Below, one piece after another: positions 23,831 to 35,021 of a DNA stretch of 64,000 nucleotides. The DNA comes from Sipunculus nudus (taxonomy: Eukaryota > Annelida > Sipuncula > Golfingiida > Sipunculidae). The notes below the pieces were generated by a model. That model was not told the origin of the DNA. It searched no databases and saw nothing but the letters and a program-made list of their open reading frames with translations. The stretch spans positions 19,923,664 to 19,987,663 of the forward strand of contig CM049315.1 of the NCBI GenBank assembly GCA_026874595.1, read 5' to 3'. The translations under genes were made by a program, and so were the position numbers. Each line of letters opens with the position of its first letter. Position 1 is the stretch's first letter.

Positions 23831-25939
23831 AGAATAAATTACCACAATACTCCAAAAAGTCAACTGGTAAAACTTAAGTTTTCGTTGATGAATAATCATT
23901 ATATCATCGCCCACATTCGTTTATAGAGTGTGGAAATGTATTAAGTGTGAAAACATTTTCAAAGGTCTCCAGTTCACTGTTAATCAAAACCAGGGATCAA
24001 TAACAACTAGTGAAGTGTCGTCTATAATGACCCATCGGTGGTTAAAATTTAACAATTCTCAGTTACAGGCCCACTAGTCAGAATTCATTTTAATTCATGT
24101 CCACGCACATATTTTTGTTTTATTTTTGGTCATAAACTGTTTTTATTTCACATGATAAACAATCAGAATAAGTATAATTATGCTAATGACAATGAGATGC
24201 ATGTTGTTGGAAAAACAGCTTTAATATATCTACCTCCTTCATTTTAGAGAGTTCGAATAAGAATGGATCGATATCACGGACAAACAACCCATCCATCACC
24301 TGAGAAATATAAGTAAAATCAAATATATACTTTTAAAACAGATTTTTACCATAAATAATGGTGAACCATAAATAAGCGGTGGGGATTTGTTCTGAAGTAG
24401 CATACGTTTTAAATGATTACAGGACAAAATACAATAATAAATTGATTATACTAGTTTTTTTTCTTCCGTTATTACAATTATGTCTTTAAAGTAAACCAAA
24501 CAGGCACATGCATTTTAGAACTTAAAATTAAACTTAATAAATTAAAATTAATAAATTACACTCATCAAACACGAAATTAGAAAAAGGACCCCATTCATAT
24601 TTTATAATGTTATTTCCGCCAATCAGAAACATGCACGGCTGCGGATAATATTACATCGACTGTACCGTTAAGCACAAGTACCACCGATGCTATTACTCGA
24701 GCATGACTGGTGTGCTGGTGAACAAGACGAGACACTGCCTTCTTATCGTGTTTGTGACAACACGACAAAATAACATATTAGTTACGACGGGTTATGCTTA
24801 GATTTGCATTAGCGCTTGAAGTAATACATTTATCGACATCACTAGTGTTTGAGATATACCACAACGTGCATCATTAAACATACTATTTTCATGGTGTGTT
24901 CAGAGAGAAAAATATAGATCAAAATCATATGATCAACTTTTTATTTTAGTTCACGGTATGATAACATTAAAAACAGTCTTTATATTTTGTTTGGAACTTA
25001 AAGCATTTTTTTTTATTTTTTGCGTAGGATAACTCTGCATAACTATACATCGTGTATTAATTTGGAGAGCATTCTTTAGCATGAACCAGTTTGTTCATAA
25101 TAACTAGATTACCCTATTTTAGAAGCTATAAAACTCATTGATATTCACTATGCCAGTATAGGAAGTGGCAACGGTTTTCCACACAATACTTTTTGTTGTG
25201 TTAAGAATTTCTTCTTTTTTTTTTGTTTTCTCTTAAGTACCATAATAAAATACTTTCCTAATCGAGTGTGTATAACCAGTTTAATAAATAATGAGACCAT
25301 ATCATTAGCTTGTTTTGAGTTTCCTTTTTGTAAGGGGTGTTTTCTTGAACTGGTACCTACCGCCATATAGATCCTTCCACTCTAAGCTTTCACTTTTTAT
25401 ATGATTTGCCCAAGGTAACGTTCAAAAATAGACTAGTAAACTTTGCTACCAGGCACCGTGACCTTTTCCCTCCGACAAGAAATGTAGATGTAATGTCACA
25501 TCTCTTTAACTTGGGAACGATTAGCCGCTGGCCTAATTCCGGTAAGAGCCTTGAGTAAAAATAAAACTCATTGATAATCTACGGAGATTCTTCTTCGTAA
25601 ACCATCATGAGTACTCGGAAAACTAACCAACGTCAGGGCCGTCGACCGTTCCGTTGCTTTCAGACCCGATAGGAATCTTATTTTACATCCTTTGTTCTAT
25701 GAGATAGCTAACTCCAAAAACTATTAGCATTTAGATCTCTGACAACTAATAAAAATAACGAATGCACCGCGGAAGCTTACAATCATGAAAAAGAAATATC
25801 ACCAAAATTGAATTTTATACCTGTATATTTGCTCGATCAGCAGTGTGACTGAGATTGACCATGTTAATGATATTGAAATGTCTGCAGGGTCTTTTCTTGG
25901 AATGAAGGATGATACATTGGTGTGCAATTCCTGGTACAA
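23831..25939. other. Intergenic, nothing recognised
   Basis: AT-rich, no supported gene or named repeat. Confidence 0.45.
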
Positions 25940-26080
25940 GAACGTATTTCTTAACTTTTAGTATGGACAGGCAGACGCCCTGTAGGTGACACTGCCTATT
26001 GAATGATTATGAAGGTAACCTTAGATAAGAATGATATAGGCAGACTTCCTAACCGTGGTTAAAGGTCTTAACCACTACGT
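25940..26080 (+). repeat. Dispersed repeat (TATTGAATGA family), copy 1
   Basis: The core GACACTGCCTATTGAATGA, followed by GAAGGT and GATAAGAATGATA, matches 35550-35670 (GGCACTGTTTATTGAATGA, then GATAAGAATGATA) and, more weakly, 52565-52690. Confidence 0.5.
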
Positions 26081-26529
26081 CGTACCTCAAGAACTTTTTT
26101 TTTCATTTTAACAATTGTTTTATTCATTTTATCAATGAAACGATATTTATTTTCAAAAGTACTGTCTTACATAGGATTAATCGCTTTCCGATTTCCCCCG
26201 CTGAAGCAAAAAATAGTTGTATCTAGAACACGTAGTCTTTCTGATATATAATCAAAAGACATCGGTGCCATTTTAACTGAACGTGTTGAATTGCGTTGTG
26301 TTTTTGAAAGAGGATAATTTACCGATACCTGAAAAAAACGAAGAAAATTATAATATTTTATTTTTTTTTCATAAAATGTGTCTTCGGGGTCTTATTTATT
26401 CGTTCCTTTAAACTTATTGGGTTAGTACCACTTGCTCCCCCCTATAAACTGTAATCTTGCATATTCAAGGCAGGATATTAAACTGAAATGAATTAATTGT
26501 GCGCCTCTATGTATGCCTCTATACTTTAA

Positions 26530-26950
26530 AAAGTGAAAACATGTTTGGTTTTTCAAAGGAACATGGCATTTTGTCCAAACTTTTGGCCGACGTGTTAGGT
26601 TCATTTGGCGTTAAAAAATCAAATATGTTTTATATTCAAAGCTTTACGTTTCAGTTGAGACTATACATGTTCCAGTTTGAAACATGTTTCAAGGAGAAGA
26701 CTAATTAGATACGTTTTTAAACATGTTGCGCATGTCCTGTAACTTACATGTCTCAGCATAAAACACCTGTCTCCAACACATGATAAGGAAAATCGGCTAA
26801 CCATGAAACACGTGCTTCCGTCATGGTTCAAAAGATAAACCATGTTTCATATTGAAACTGGAAATTGTTTGAAGTTCCACTTTGTCTCAAATTTTGGCAC
26901 ACGTTTTCCTGTTCAAACTCCGTTATCCGTTACATGTTTTATAAAACTCC
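26530..26950. repeat. Cluster of ACATGT/AAACATGTTT palindromes
   Basis: Several ACATGT-centred palindromes occur here (for example GAAACATGTTTC near 26679), and more lie at 28265-28380 just left of the SINE. Open frames on both strands in this interval are unsupported. Confidence 0.5.
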
Positions 26951-28264
26951 GCTTGCTATACATTAAGTCTTCATGAAGATCTCAGATAATAAAAAACACG
27001 ATTACTGCAATGTTGACATCTTAAGTTTGAAAACCTAATACAGGTGCATGAATTCGGCTTTAATGAAAAGGAAAGGAAAAACAAATGAATCTAAAAAAAA
27101 GTAATTAGAGAGCGCAGATCACCGCCAATGCAGCTGATTACCCTCATATGGTGTTGTCCTAAATGTAGCATTTTTCCTTCAAAAAATCCTGGACACAGAT
27201 GGGGATCCGGAACGCACCCACATTCAATCAATTGATCTTTTTATCATTGCCGAGCTATCCTGAAGATTTCGTCAAAATCCGATCATAATTTAATGAGTTA
27301 TTTCTAACAGACAAACAAACCAACGCCGGCATAAACATAACCTCTTTGGTAGGTATTAAATGCTCCTATGTATTCTCTACCGATATACACCTACAGGTTT
27401 GAGATCTACTTGGGTATTAAACTTGTAAATCCCGTCTAGCAAAGAAAGAACACTAAATTATAAATAAATGATAATGCTATTAAATAATCCTAAATATGTC
27501 CCCGAATCATGTCGAGTATATGGGGTGCCTGGAACCCTTGAAAGGTTTATTAACTTGAACAATGATTTTATTCTTAGTATTTTTCATACATTTTAAATTT
27601 TTAAAAATGTTGAGATTGTCCAGATTTATTGTTGATACAATAAAGGTATATCATAAACGTGTTTAAAATATAGACTTTTAATATATAGGAATAATATGTT
27701 GATATATAACTATAATTAATATTAGTTTATGAACGTCTGTAGATGGGCCTGTGCCAACTTGAACTTAATCCCCATACATCAGTTTTTGGGTCTGCCTCAT
27801 CTCATCATTTCGAAACCTGATTCAAAATACATTAAGGAGCGGTAGATGGGCCTCACCTATCTTAAACTGGACAACCCAACATCAAGTCTCGGATATTGGA
27901 TCAGAACTATCTTTATATGCGTCAGTTGATAGATTGTGCGCAATATATAGACTATACAGGACCGTGAAGACAGTTTTTACAAGAACTAAGCATTTTCAGA
28001 TAATTTATATTTCACTTCCAGAGTTTTATCAGCGTTGTTTCTTTTAACAAATCATTAAGCCAACTGTTGCCTAACAGTAAATACCATTTTCATCAGATGA
28101 TCTGCGGTTGATCTTCGTGTTGACCTTTTCTGTGCTCTAAGTGTGTGCCTTCTGCTAATCTTCAGCAGCTGTTTATACTGTATTTTAATCGCCAGTTTAA
28201 AAATGAAACGCGAAATAATAATCAGAAAAGGGAAAATATCACACCTTTAAACAAAGTAGAGGTG
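26951..28264. other. Intergenic, nothing recognised
   Basis: No supported gene. Confidence 0.45.
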
Positions 28265-28381
28265 TAAATATGTTTTGAAAAAGGTTTCAAACATGTTTAT
28301 GTCTTTCACCTGTTGCTCATTAAGGAATTTTTAATGACACATGTTTAACACATACTTGACTCTCAAAACATGTTTAATTTT

Positions 28382-28637
28382 GTTACGGGGTGCACATAAA
28401 AGCGGACCGAACTAGTGAAGCTTGCTTTGCTAGCGAAGCGGTTGGTACGCCGGACTTGTTCGCCACCGACCTGGGTTCGACTCCCGAATCCGTCCAGGAT
28501 TTTCCCCCTCAACAATTTGCCTTCAAAACTAAATGGGGGCTCGTCTAACGTGACGGTTAACTTTGTGGCCCAGGAAATAAGCTCACCAAAGTGTGACTCC
28601 TGGGATAATTAATCTTGTTCTAATAGCAGAACGCTCT
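28382..28637 (+). repeat. tRNA-derived SINE, left copy
   Basis: Contains an A-box-like TAGCGAAGCGGTTGG and a B-box GGTTCGACTCC about 50 bp apart, the spacing of an internal RNA polymerase III promoter. A non-tRNA tail follows. Upstream is GTTACGGGGTGCACATAAAAG. Compared with the right copy at 35022 it carries an 18-bp partial duplication around the A box. The Harbinger element interrupts the sequence right after its tail. Confidence 0.7.
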
Positions 28638-28640
28638 TAA

Positions 28641-28662
28641 GGCCCCTGTCACACATTCCCGG
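28641..28662 (+). repeat. Harbinger left terminal inverted repeat
   Basis: The terminal 22 bp. Matches the inverted right end at 34987-35008 at 17 of 22 positions, with an unbroken 15-bp core. Confidence 0.88.
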
Positions 28663-28699
28663 GTTTGGGTCCCGGTTTATCCCGGCGCATCCCGGTGCC

Positions 28700-29010
28700 C
28701 ATCTGCTACGATCTGCTACGGTTTTGACTTAAACCGGGATGAATTTCTGATCTTACGGTTCTACTAGGGCTTTAGCACGGTCCTACTACGGGCTACATAC
28801 GGTCTATTAGGGTGTTAATACGTTCATAGTACTGTTCTAAGCCGATTATTCCCGTTTAACCACGGTCCCAGGAGGGTGTCAGTAGGTTGCCAGTTCGGTG
28901 ACGCCGGCTTTGGTAGGGCGTCAGTACGGCATTGATAGGATTAACTACGGCGCACCAAGGTCTACTACGATGTTAGTAGGATTAACTACGGTGTACTACG
29001 GCCTACTACG
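28700..29010 (+). repeat. Harbinger left subterminal motif array
   Basis: Dense CTACGG, TACTACG, TAGGGTGT and GTAGG strings in a GC-richer stretch. Inverted equivalents (CCGTAGTA, CCGTACTG) fill 34435-34970 at the other end. Arrays of this type are candidates for transposase or accessory-protein binding; that role is inferred. Confidence 0.6.
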
Positions 29011-29058
29011 GTGGTTACCGGTGCACGCGCGACACAGTCCCGAGGTCCGCACGGCGAC

Positions 29059-29066
29059 TATAAAAG
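29059..29066 (+). promoter_or_regulatory. TATA box of the MADF gene
   Basis: TATAAAAG, 71 bp before the chosen ATG at 29137. A start near 29090 would leave a short leader. This placement excludes the upstream GTG-initiated extension from 29011, which would begin before the TATA box. Confidence 0.65.
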
Positions 29067-29136
29067 TCAGGTATGCGTGCTATCAAACCTTTTCGACTCT
29101 TCGTTTAAATCCTTATCCGTTCCGAAGATTTTGACA

Positions 29137-32100
29137 ATGCCATTACGAAAATTAGCGAAGGGCAAGCGAAAGGTCAAGTCGAATGCCTTCAGGAAGAGTA
29201 GGTGTGAGGGGGAGGAGCTGCAGGCTCAATCTACCGAGCAAGAGGAGGAGGACGAGAATGAGAAAGTTATAGAGCATCATGAATCTGAACAACAAGTTCA
29301 CCCAGGGCCCTCCGTATCAGAACCCGCAATGACGGGTAATAAGAAGAAGCCCTTGCCACCTCCTCTCACTGACGCCCAAGAGGAACAGATGGCAGAGTGG
29401 CTGAGGGAACATGATTTCCTCTACAATAAGAGCAAAAAGATGTACAAGGACACGACATCAAAGTCGGCCCTGTGGGATGAGCAGGCAAGAAAGATGAATA
29501 CAACTGGTAAGTGAATTCGTTTTATCTAAATTTCCGAACTCATTATCTTTCACCTCATAAAATGTATTCATTATCTTTCACCCCATAAAATGTATTCATT
29601 ATCTTACACCCCATAAAATGTATTTTGCATAGCTTTTCAGTTTACGTTGTTTATGAGTTTGGTCGCTGTATCTTTACTCTTATAAAACTTCATTCCATAA
29701 TTTGCCAATAACCAACTGTTTCTTGTTTATTATTTTCTAGTGGAGAGGCTGAAGTCCTGGTACGAGAGGGTGCGTACAAGGTTGGGGAAGCTGACAAAGG
29801 GCAAGTCGGGTGACCCTGCCCCCTCAGACGTCACAGATCGGGATAAGTGGATCCTGGAATCATTGAGTTTCCTTAGGGGCCATATTGTGAGACTCAAGAC
29901 CAGAGGCGGTAAGTCTGTGAGTATAATTATTATGATTATTCTTATTGTTATTTTTACCGTTGTTGTTGTTGCTTGTTGTAATGTGTTGCTATTCATATAA
30001 CGCTTCATTTGGGTTAAAATCCTGATTTGCATGGGTAAAATATATTAGTAAATATATGTATACTAAACCTGTATGGGATAAAATTAATAAAAATATGGTT
30101 GGAGTAATAATTAAGCTACGATTCCTTTTTGGCGGTTGCATTTGCGGCCTGCGGCATGCGTTCGCGACTAGGCCGATTCCTTTTATGCGGTTCCGGATAT
30201 TTAAAATGTATGTATGTATGTGTAGTATACATAAATTGTGGTGATAATTAACGCAATCCCTCACCAGTGAATGACAAGCAGTGATTCATATATTTACAAT
30301 GATTTAACTCTATGTTTTCAGGAGAATTTTTATAAATAAGCCGGTAATATGCTCATATCCGTGTTTAATCATGTGAAACCCCAATGCGACGTATGCAACT
30401 GATCCGTCGTCCGACCCCATCCGTGTAAATGTTTTTCTAGGACGGATAGCTATACATGACACGTAAAAAATTATGCCGGATAACAGGTCGGATACCAACT
30501 GCAACCTCATAAAAGGTATTGGTTCTACAAAATATCATATGTTTAATCCAATCCGCCAAGGCGACCGCGTAAAAAGTATCGTTGCTTTAATGTTTAACGT
30601 CACTTAAAGGGGCTCAATCACCGATCTGACCTTTTCAAACTAAAGGTAAGCCTTTTGAGCTTTTATAAAAATAGGCCAGAAAACGTGGATATCACCACAC
30701 ACAGACAGCTTGTTTTGTTTATATCAACGTGTTTATAATGTATGGGGGCCCGCCAAAATAATCAAAACAAATTCACACGGGCATCTGGCAGCAAGTCAGA
30801 TAAACCAGAGCTTTGCAAATGGCGTTTTGTAACAAATGACCTTTCTACCTCTGCATATATGCAACCTACCATTGTCAACATTGCTATGTTTACAAACATG
30901 TTGATAAATAAGTTTACACATCATTCACGAAGGCGTGATTAGACCTTTTCACAATCAAAATTACCCTTAGATCATTAATATACACAGAGGAAGCCAGAAA
31001 TCACAAAATTCTTTTTCAAAATGAAGGTGAATGGGCACCTTTAAAACCTCAGCAGTTTTCTTGATATTCGTAAAACGTGGCTGTCCTTGAGTCAGGTACC
31101 TCGGTGACCTAGAGGAAGCGTACTGACATTGTAAAATCCTACGATATCTGCTTCCAATTAAAAGTAGTTATCTTCGTGAACCGAAAGTAACTGATAGCCC
31201 GTTATATAATAAACTTGCCTTACTACATGAAGGTTAAAATATACTATAAACCATGATTTGATGGACCTTCTCAGATATTGGACTTGAGAATCTTTAGGAC
31301 TGAATAGATAAAATTGTACATGTTTGGAGGTTAAATTTTGACACTTTGTTTTAAGATCTTACTGTGACTGTAATAACTGATTACATTATTGTGTGGTATA
31401 ACGCAATATATATATATATAATGTTGTTTTCCTTTATTTAAAGCTCACTGTCAGTGCCACCCTGCAGCCAAGAGGAGGAGGATGAGGAGGACGAGGATGA
31501 GGAGGGAACGCTACGCACAGTCTCCCCTGTAGTAGGATCCAGCCAGCCTGAACCTTCAATATCCCAAAACTCTGCTAGTAAACATAACAATAAAAGAAAG
31601 AGAGACAATGAGGACCAGGCAACAGGTATCCACATGTTAGAGGAAAGAGTAAAGACCTCAGCTAAATTACAGCAAAGGATCGAGGAGCACCTAGCTAATG
31701 CATCTGCACCTCCCAACCCCAGGATTCAGTGGGGCCGCTGGATAACTTCGTGCCTCCCCGAGATCCCTGACTGTAATTGGAAAGAGTTCATGAGACGCTC
31801 ATTTAATATGATAATGAAATTTACAACTGATTCCGGCTTCAGTCAGAAGAAAGAGCTACAACTGCAGGGTCCCCCCAGCTTTAGACCATCTGGTCATCCG
31901 CAGATTGAGGCTGCCCACACTTGTTCTGTGCCTTCTGATTTTGAAACGCAGCAGCACCAATACCACACTCCACAACAGCATCAGCAGCTTCAGCAACCCA
32001 AGCGGCAGGTCATTGTGCGGTCGGTAGTCGCTGGTGGTGGACAAGTACATAGTGACACATATCCGGTTGATAATTATCAGAGGAGCTTGCCAGGTATCAT

Positions 32101-32410
32101 CAGTACGCCTGCTCAGACTATCACACACTCACAATTTTCTTGGTCGACAGCCGGCCCAACCTATCGGGCACCTACAGCAGTTAGAGTTCCTTATGATGAT
32201 ACTGTACCAGCTGCGCCTGCACCAATGATATCTACTCCTGCCAACCCTACTACACAGACTGGTGCCTCTACATCTGGCCTGAGCAGCTTTGGCGATATTT
32301 CCTTTTCATCTGTGCTGAAGGAGGCTGTTACTTTGGATTCTCCCGCTGATCTGCGAACTGGACCTAGGAGTCTCATAGACACTAAGAGTGATGGCGATGT
32401 TAATGACTGA
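29137..32410 (+). CDS. Harbinger MADF/BESS-like DNA-binding protein, 3 exons, 497 aa
   Basis: Join 29137-29506, 29741-29908, 31455-32410. Both introns are phase 1 with GTAAGT donors and pyrimidine-rich AG acceptors, and the total of 1494 nt keeps one open frame. The start has A at -3 and follows a TATA box. Residues 1-77 are basic then acidic. About 78-178 form a MADF-type domain (LREHDFLY, Y and W at the usual spacings, then WYERVRTRLGKL and a WILE...FLRGHI helix). Next come an acidic run, an NLS-like KRKRD near 225 and a BESS-like segment around 267-303 (IQWGRW, LPEIPDCNW, RRSF). The Gln/Pro/Ser-rich tail is probably disordered. In this superfamily the second protein binds the element ends and imports the transposase into the nucleus; that role here is by family. 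ATTAAA lies at 32656. Confidence 0.88.
29541..29620 (+). repeat. 28-bp tandem triplicate in Harbinger intron 1
   Basis: Three copies of a unit ending CCATAAAATGTATT and starting CATTATCTTTCAC, with one or two differences. Confidence 0.8.
30608..31040. mobile_element. TTAA-flanked MITE nested in Harbinger intron 2, 433 bp
   Basis: Flanked by TTAA at 30604-30607 and 31041-31044. The left end AGGGGCTCAATCACC and the inverted right end AGGTGCCCATTCACC match at 12 of 15 positions. TTAA targets occur with piggyBac and Kolobok; the AGG start fits Kolobok better. No transposase is encoded. It lies wholly within the intron of the MADF gene. Confidence 0.65.
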
Positions 32411-32655
32411 ATTTTTGGTGATGGTTCTCTTGAATCTGATTTGTTTTTTTTAAATATTTTCGTAGTTATCTATATATCAGTGTAATTTTATGAACAGTTG
32501 CTGATCAGTTCCGGTGGAATTGCTTATACTTAGACTTATACTTATCGTGTCAGCTATGTTAAGATGTTTAAGTGCCGCAGTGATAAGCTCTATGTTTTAA
32601 TGTAACATGAGTATGATATGAGTTGTTTTAGATGTAATGAAAAATGCTCTTGAAC

Positions 32656-32661
32656 ATTAAA
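32656..32661 (+). terminator. Polyadenylation signal of the MADF gene
   Basis: ATTAAA about 245 bp after the stop codon, followed by GT/T-rich sequence. Confidence 0.45.
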
Positions 32662-32998
32662 GAACTTTATAATTTGGTACATTCAAATTTGTTAAATGAA
32701 TGAGTTTATCGCCTATGGTGATTCATTTTTTGGGTCGATAAAAGTCATATGAAAAATTGTTCGTTTGCATGTTTTCACACCCAAAAAGGAATACTAATAT
32801 ACGTGAATAATTTATGGGGAAATGGAAAGACAATTCAGACTTCCCCATTGATTAATGAGGAAGCATGACAGAGATATCAACATTTTTTTCCTACTTTTAT
32901 TTTATATTATTTCGCATTCATTTTAATATAAAAAAACACGCACATATAAACATATAAAAACGAAGTTCAAAGTTCAAACAATTCAAAGTTCCATAAAC

Positions 32999-33004
32999 TT
33001 TATT
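32999..33004 (-). terminator. Polyadenylation signal of the transposase gene
   Basis: AATAAA on the minus strand, 48-53 bp beyond the stop codon at 33052. It is the nearest canonical signal. Confidence 0.6.
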
Positions 33005-33051
33005 GTTGATATTTACAAAGGGCTGTCGTTCAAGTGATATATAAAGCCCTC

Positions 33052-34344
33052 TTAGATGACATTGTCCTGCCATGGCACAGCACCTGCTGGAGAGTTATAG
33101 TAGTGCTTGAGGTACAGACGCTGTATCTTTGCGGCTCTAGATGTGCGGTTGCCACGTTGTACCTCCTCCATATCATCAAGGTTGGCACCTTCCCTCCAGG
33201 CTCCCGGAATGATCTGATGGTTTTCATCTTCTTGGTCAAGAAGGGAGTTTTGGGGACCAGGATACATGACTCGCATGATGTTATGTAAACAGACACAGGC
33301 CAGAGTGATGTCCACTACAGTCTCCGGTGTTTGTTGTAGGGTGGTAAGCAGACAGCCGAACCTGTTGGCTAGGATGCCGAAGGCGTTTTCGATAACACGC
33401 CTAGCTCTTGACAGCCTATAGTTGAATATCCTCTCTTCACGCTCCATATTTCTTCTGGCGAAGGGCTTCATAAACCACGTCCTTAGGGCGAACGCGTCAT
33501 CCCCAATTAGGAAACAGGGCATGGCTCTGTCATCTCCCGGAAGAGGCTGTTGTTCCGGAAATACGACCATTCTTTCTTCAATGGCTTGTTTGAGGTCTGA
33601 CTGATTCCATACCTGGGCGTCACCAGCAGAACCTTCGGCGCCAACACTGACCCAGAGGAACCTGTAGTCAGCATCGGCGAGGGCCATCAGGATGATTGAA
33701 TGGTACCCCTTATAGTTATAGTATAGAGAGCCACCGTTCTTTGGGCACTTCATGGCTATATGTTTTTCATCCAATGCACCCAGGGTGTGGAAGAACTGCC
33801 ATTTTCTCCCATACTGGACAGCTACTTGCCGCCATTCTTCGAGTGTTTTAGGAGTCTGTATCATCTCCTCTGCAAACTCATCGTAGATGGCCCGGCACAC
33901 CTCTCGAACTATGATGGGAGTGTTTGAAGCCTCCCTAAAGCTATACTGTAGTGATTTATAGCTGTCTCCGGTTGCCAGATGCCGCAGGGTTATTGCCAGC
34001 CTCAGTCCAGGAGATATGGAATTTCTCAACCAGGTGGCTTTCTTCTGGAGCATTGGACCAAGCCGAGTAATGAGCAACCTGAACATTTCTGGCTCCATGC
34101 GCAAAAAGTTGCGAAAGCCAGGCAGATCTTCTTCTCTGAGTTCTACCATTAGCTTTTCGTACTGTCCGTAGAGGGGTCGTCTCAGCAACCAGTCCCTGGT
34201 CCAAAATCTTCTGGGCTTCCTTTGCCTTCTCTGGGCTTCCTTCTTGCGTCGGGTGATGATCAGTTTATTTTGGCAATTGTCAAACTCCAGTGCCGCATAA
34301 TCTGCTAGAAGAACGATATTCATGTCATCATCATGAAGGTCCAT
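33052..34344 (-). CDS. PIF/Harbinger DDE transposase (HARBI1-like), 430 aa
   Basis: Single intact frame. The start ATG has a purine at -3 and G at +4, about 70 bp downstream of a minus-strand TATATATAAA. The N-terminal 60 residues are basic (ARRKKEAQRRQRKPRR-like) and may bind DNA. Residues 75-180 are helical, with the superfamily pattern (FRNFLRMEPEMF, SPGLRLAITLRHLATG). The DDE nuclease has the first Asp in GALDEKH (D192), a GDAQVW motif near 241, the second Asp in LIGDDAF (D282 or D283), and the Glu in RRVIENAFG (E319). It ends in the usual CVCLHN stretch and acidic tail. The length fits an intact family member. It would cut and paste the element at TWA targets with the MADF protein encoded on the other strand. 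Domesticated HARBI1 is the alternative, but intact ends and target duplications argue for a transposon gene. Confidence 0.95.
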   Translation of the reverse strand: MDLHDDDMNIVLLADYAALEFDNCQNKLIITRRKKEAQRRQRKPRRFWTRDWLLRRPLYGQYEKLMVELREEDLPGFRNFLRMEPEMFRLLITRLGPMLQKKATWLRNSISPGLRLAITLRHLATGDSYKSLQYSFREASNTPIIVREVCRAIYDEFAEEMIQTPKTLEEWRQVAVQYGRKWQFFHTLGALDEKHIAMKCPKNGGSLYYNYKGYHSIILMALADADYRFLWVSVGAEGSAGDAQVWNQSDLKQAIEERMVVFPEQQPLPGDDRAMPCFLIGDDAFALRTWFMKPFARRNMEREERIFNYRLSRARRVIENAFGILANRFGCLLTTLQQTPETVVDITLACVCLHNIMRVMYPGPQNSLLDQEDENHQIIPGAWREGANLDDMEEVQRGNRTSRAAKIQRLYLKHYYNSPAGAVPWQDNVI

Positions 34345-34414
34345 TGCTTATACTGGCTCATCGATACCTGTTCGGCTGCTAGAGGAAATGAAGATAAGGA
34401 AACTTGGACTGGCA

Positions 34415-34424
34415 TTTATATATA
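34415..34424 (-). promoter_or_regulatory. TATA box of the transposase gene
   Basis: TATATATAAA on the minus strand, 71 bp upstream of the ATG at 34344. The distance is the same as for the MADF gene. Confidence 0.65.
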
Positions 34425-34434
34425 TGCTGCTGGT

Positions 34435-34970
34435 AAACCGTAGTCCAAACATGACAGACCCTACCGTCACCCTAGTCGCGTTGTACTAAAACCCTCCTGG
34501 ACCGTAGTAAATCGTCACAGAGCGGCATAAAACGTAGCCAGTCGTAGTTCACCGGGGTAAACCGTAGTAAGCCGTACTGTAACCGTACTTAGTCTTTGTC
34601 AGTCGGTGTCAAACCGGAGTCAACTCGTAGATGAACCGTACAAAAACCGTATCACTCCGTGGTGGTACCCTAGTGAACCGTACAGGAACCGTCATGTCAA
34701 AGTGTCCCGGTTCATGCAAGGTGGTACTAGGGGCCCACTATTGGCCACAACGACCATGGCGGTGGCCCTAGGGTTCCACTAGGGCTCCAGTAGGGTTCTA
34801 CTACGATTCCACTTTCATCCCGGTTGACCCCGGCAAAGTATTGCACGCAAAACTCCACCGGGGCACGTTGCCGATTGGCGCCGGTTTGTTAGGATTACCT
34901 ACGGGTCACTAGGATCGAGTACGGTCTTACTAGGATTGACTACGATTAACTACGAACTCAAATCGTAGCG
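34435..34970 (-). repeat. Harbinger right subterminal motif array
   Basis: Many ACCGTAGTA, CCGTACT and CCACTAGGG strings, the inverse of those at the left end. GC content is higher than in the surrounding DNA. Confidence 0.6.
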
Positions 34971-34986
34971 CCACCGGCACGCAAAA

Positions 34987-35008
34987 CCGGGAATGTGTGA
35001 CTTTAGCC
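34987..35008 (-). repeat. Harbinger right terminal inverted repeat
   Basis: Inverted counterpart of 28641-28662, followed directly by TAA. Confidence 0.88.
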
Positions 35009-35021
35009 TAAGAGGGGGTGT

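Larger units (their letters stand above)
28641..35008. mobile_element. Complete PIF/Harbinger DNA transposon, 6368 bp
   Basis: TAA target duplications sit at 28638-28640 and 35009-35011. The left end (GGCCCCTGTCACACATTCCC) and right end (minus strand, GGCTAAAGTCACACATTCCC) share the 15-bp core GTCACACATTCCCGG. The element holds the two genes of this superfamily: a MADF/Myb-like accessory protein on the plus strand and a DDE transposase on the minus strand, convergent, each with a TATA box. Both frames are open, so the copy may be autonomous or recently so. A 433-bp TTAA-flanked element is nested in an intron. Confidence 0.93.

Noticed and set aside
28415-28612. 65-codon frame across the left SINE
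   Set aside because: The sequence is a tRNA-derived SINE with A and B boxes; the frame is incidental.
29011-29136. 42-residue N-terminal extension of the MADF protein
   Set aside because: It starts at GTG and begins upstream of the TATA box; the ATG at 29137 is better placed.
31438-34204. Other frames overlapping the Harbinger genes
   Set aside because: They lie opposite or out of frame with the supported accessory protein and transposase.
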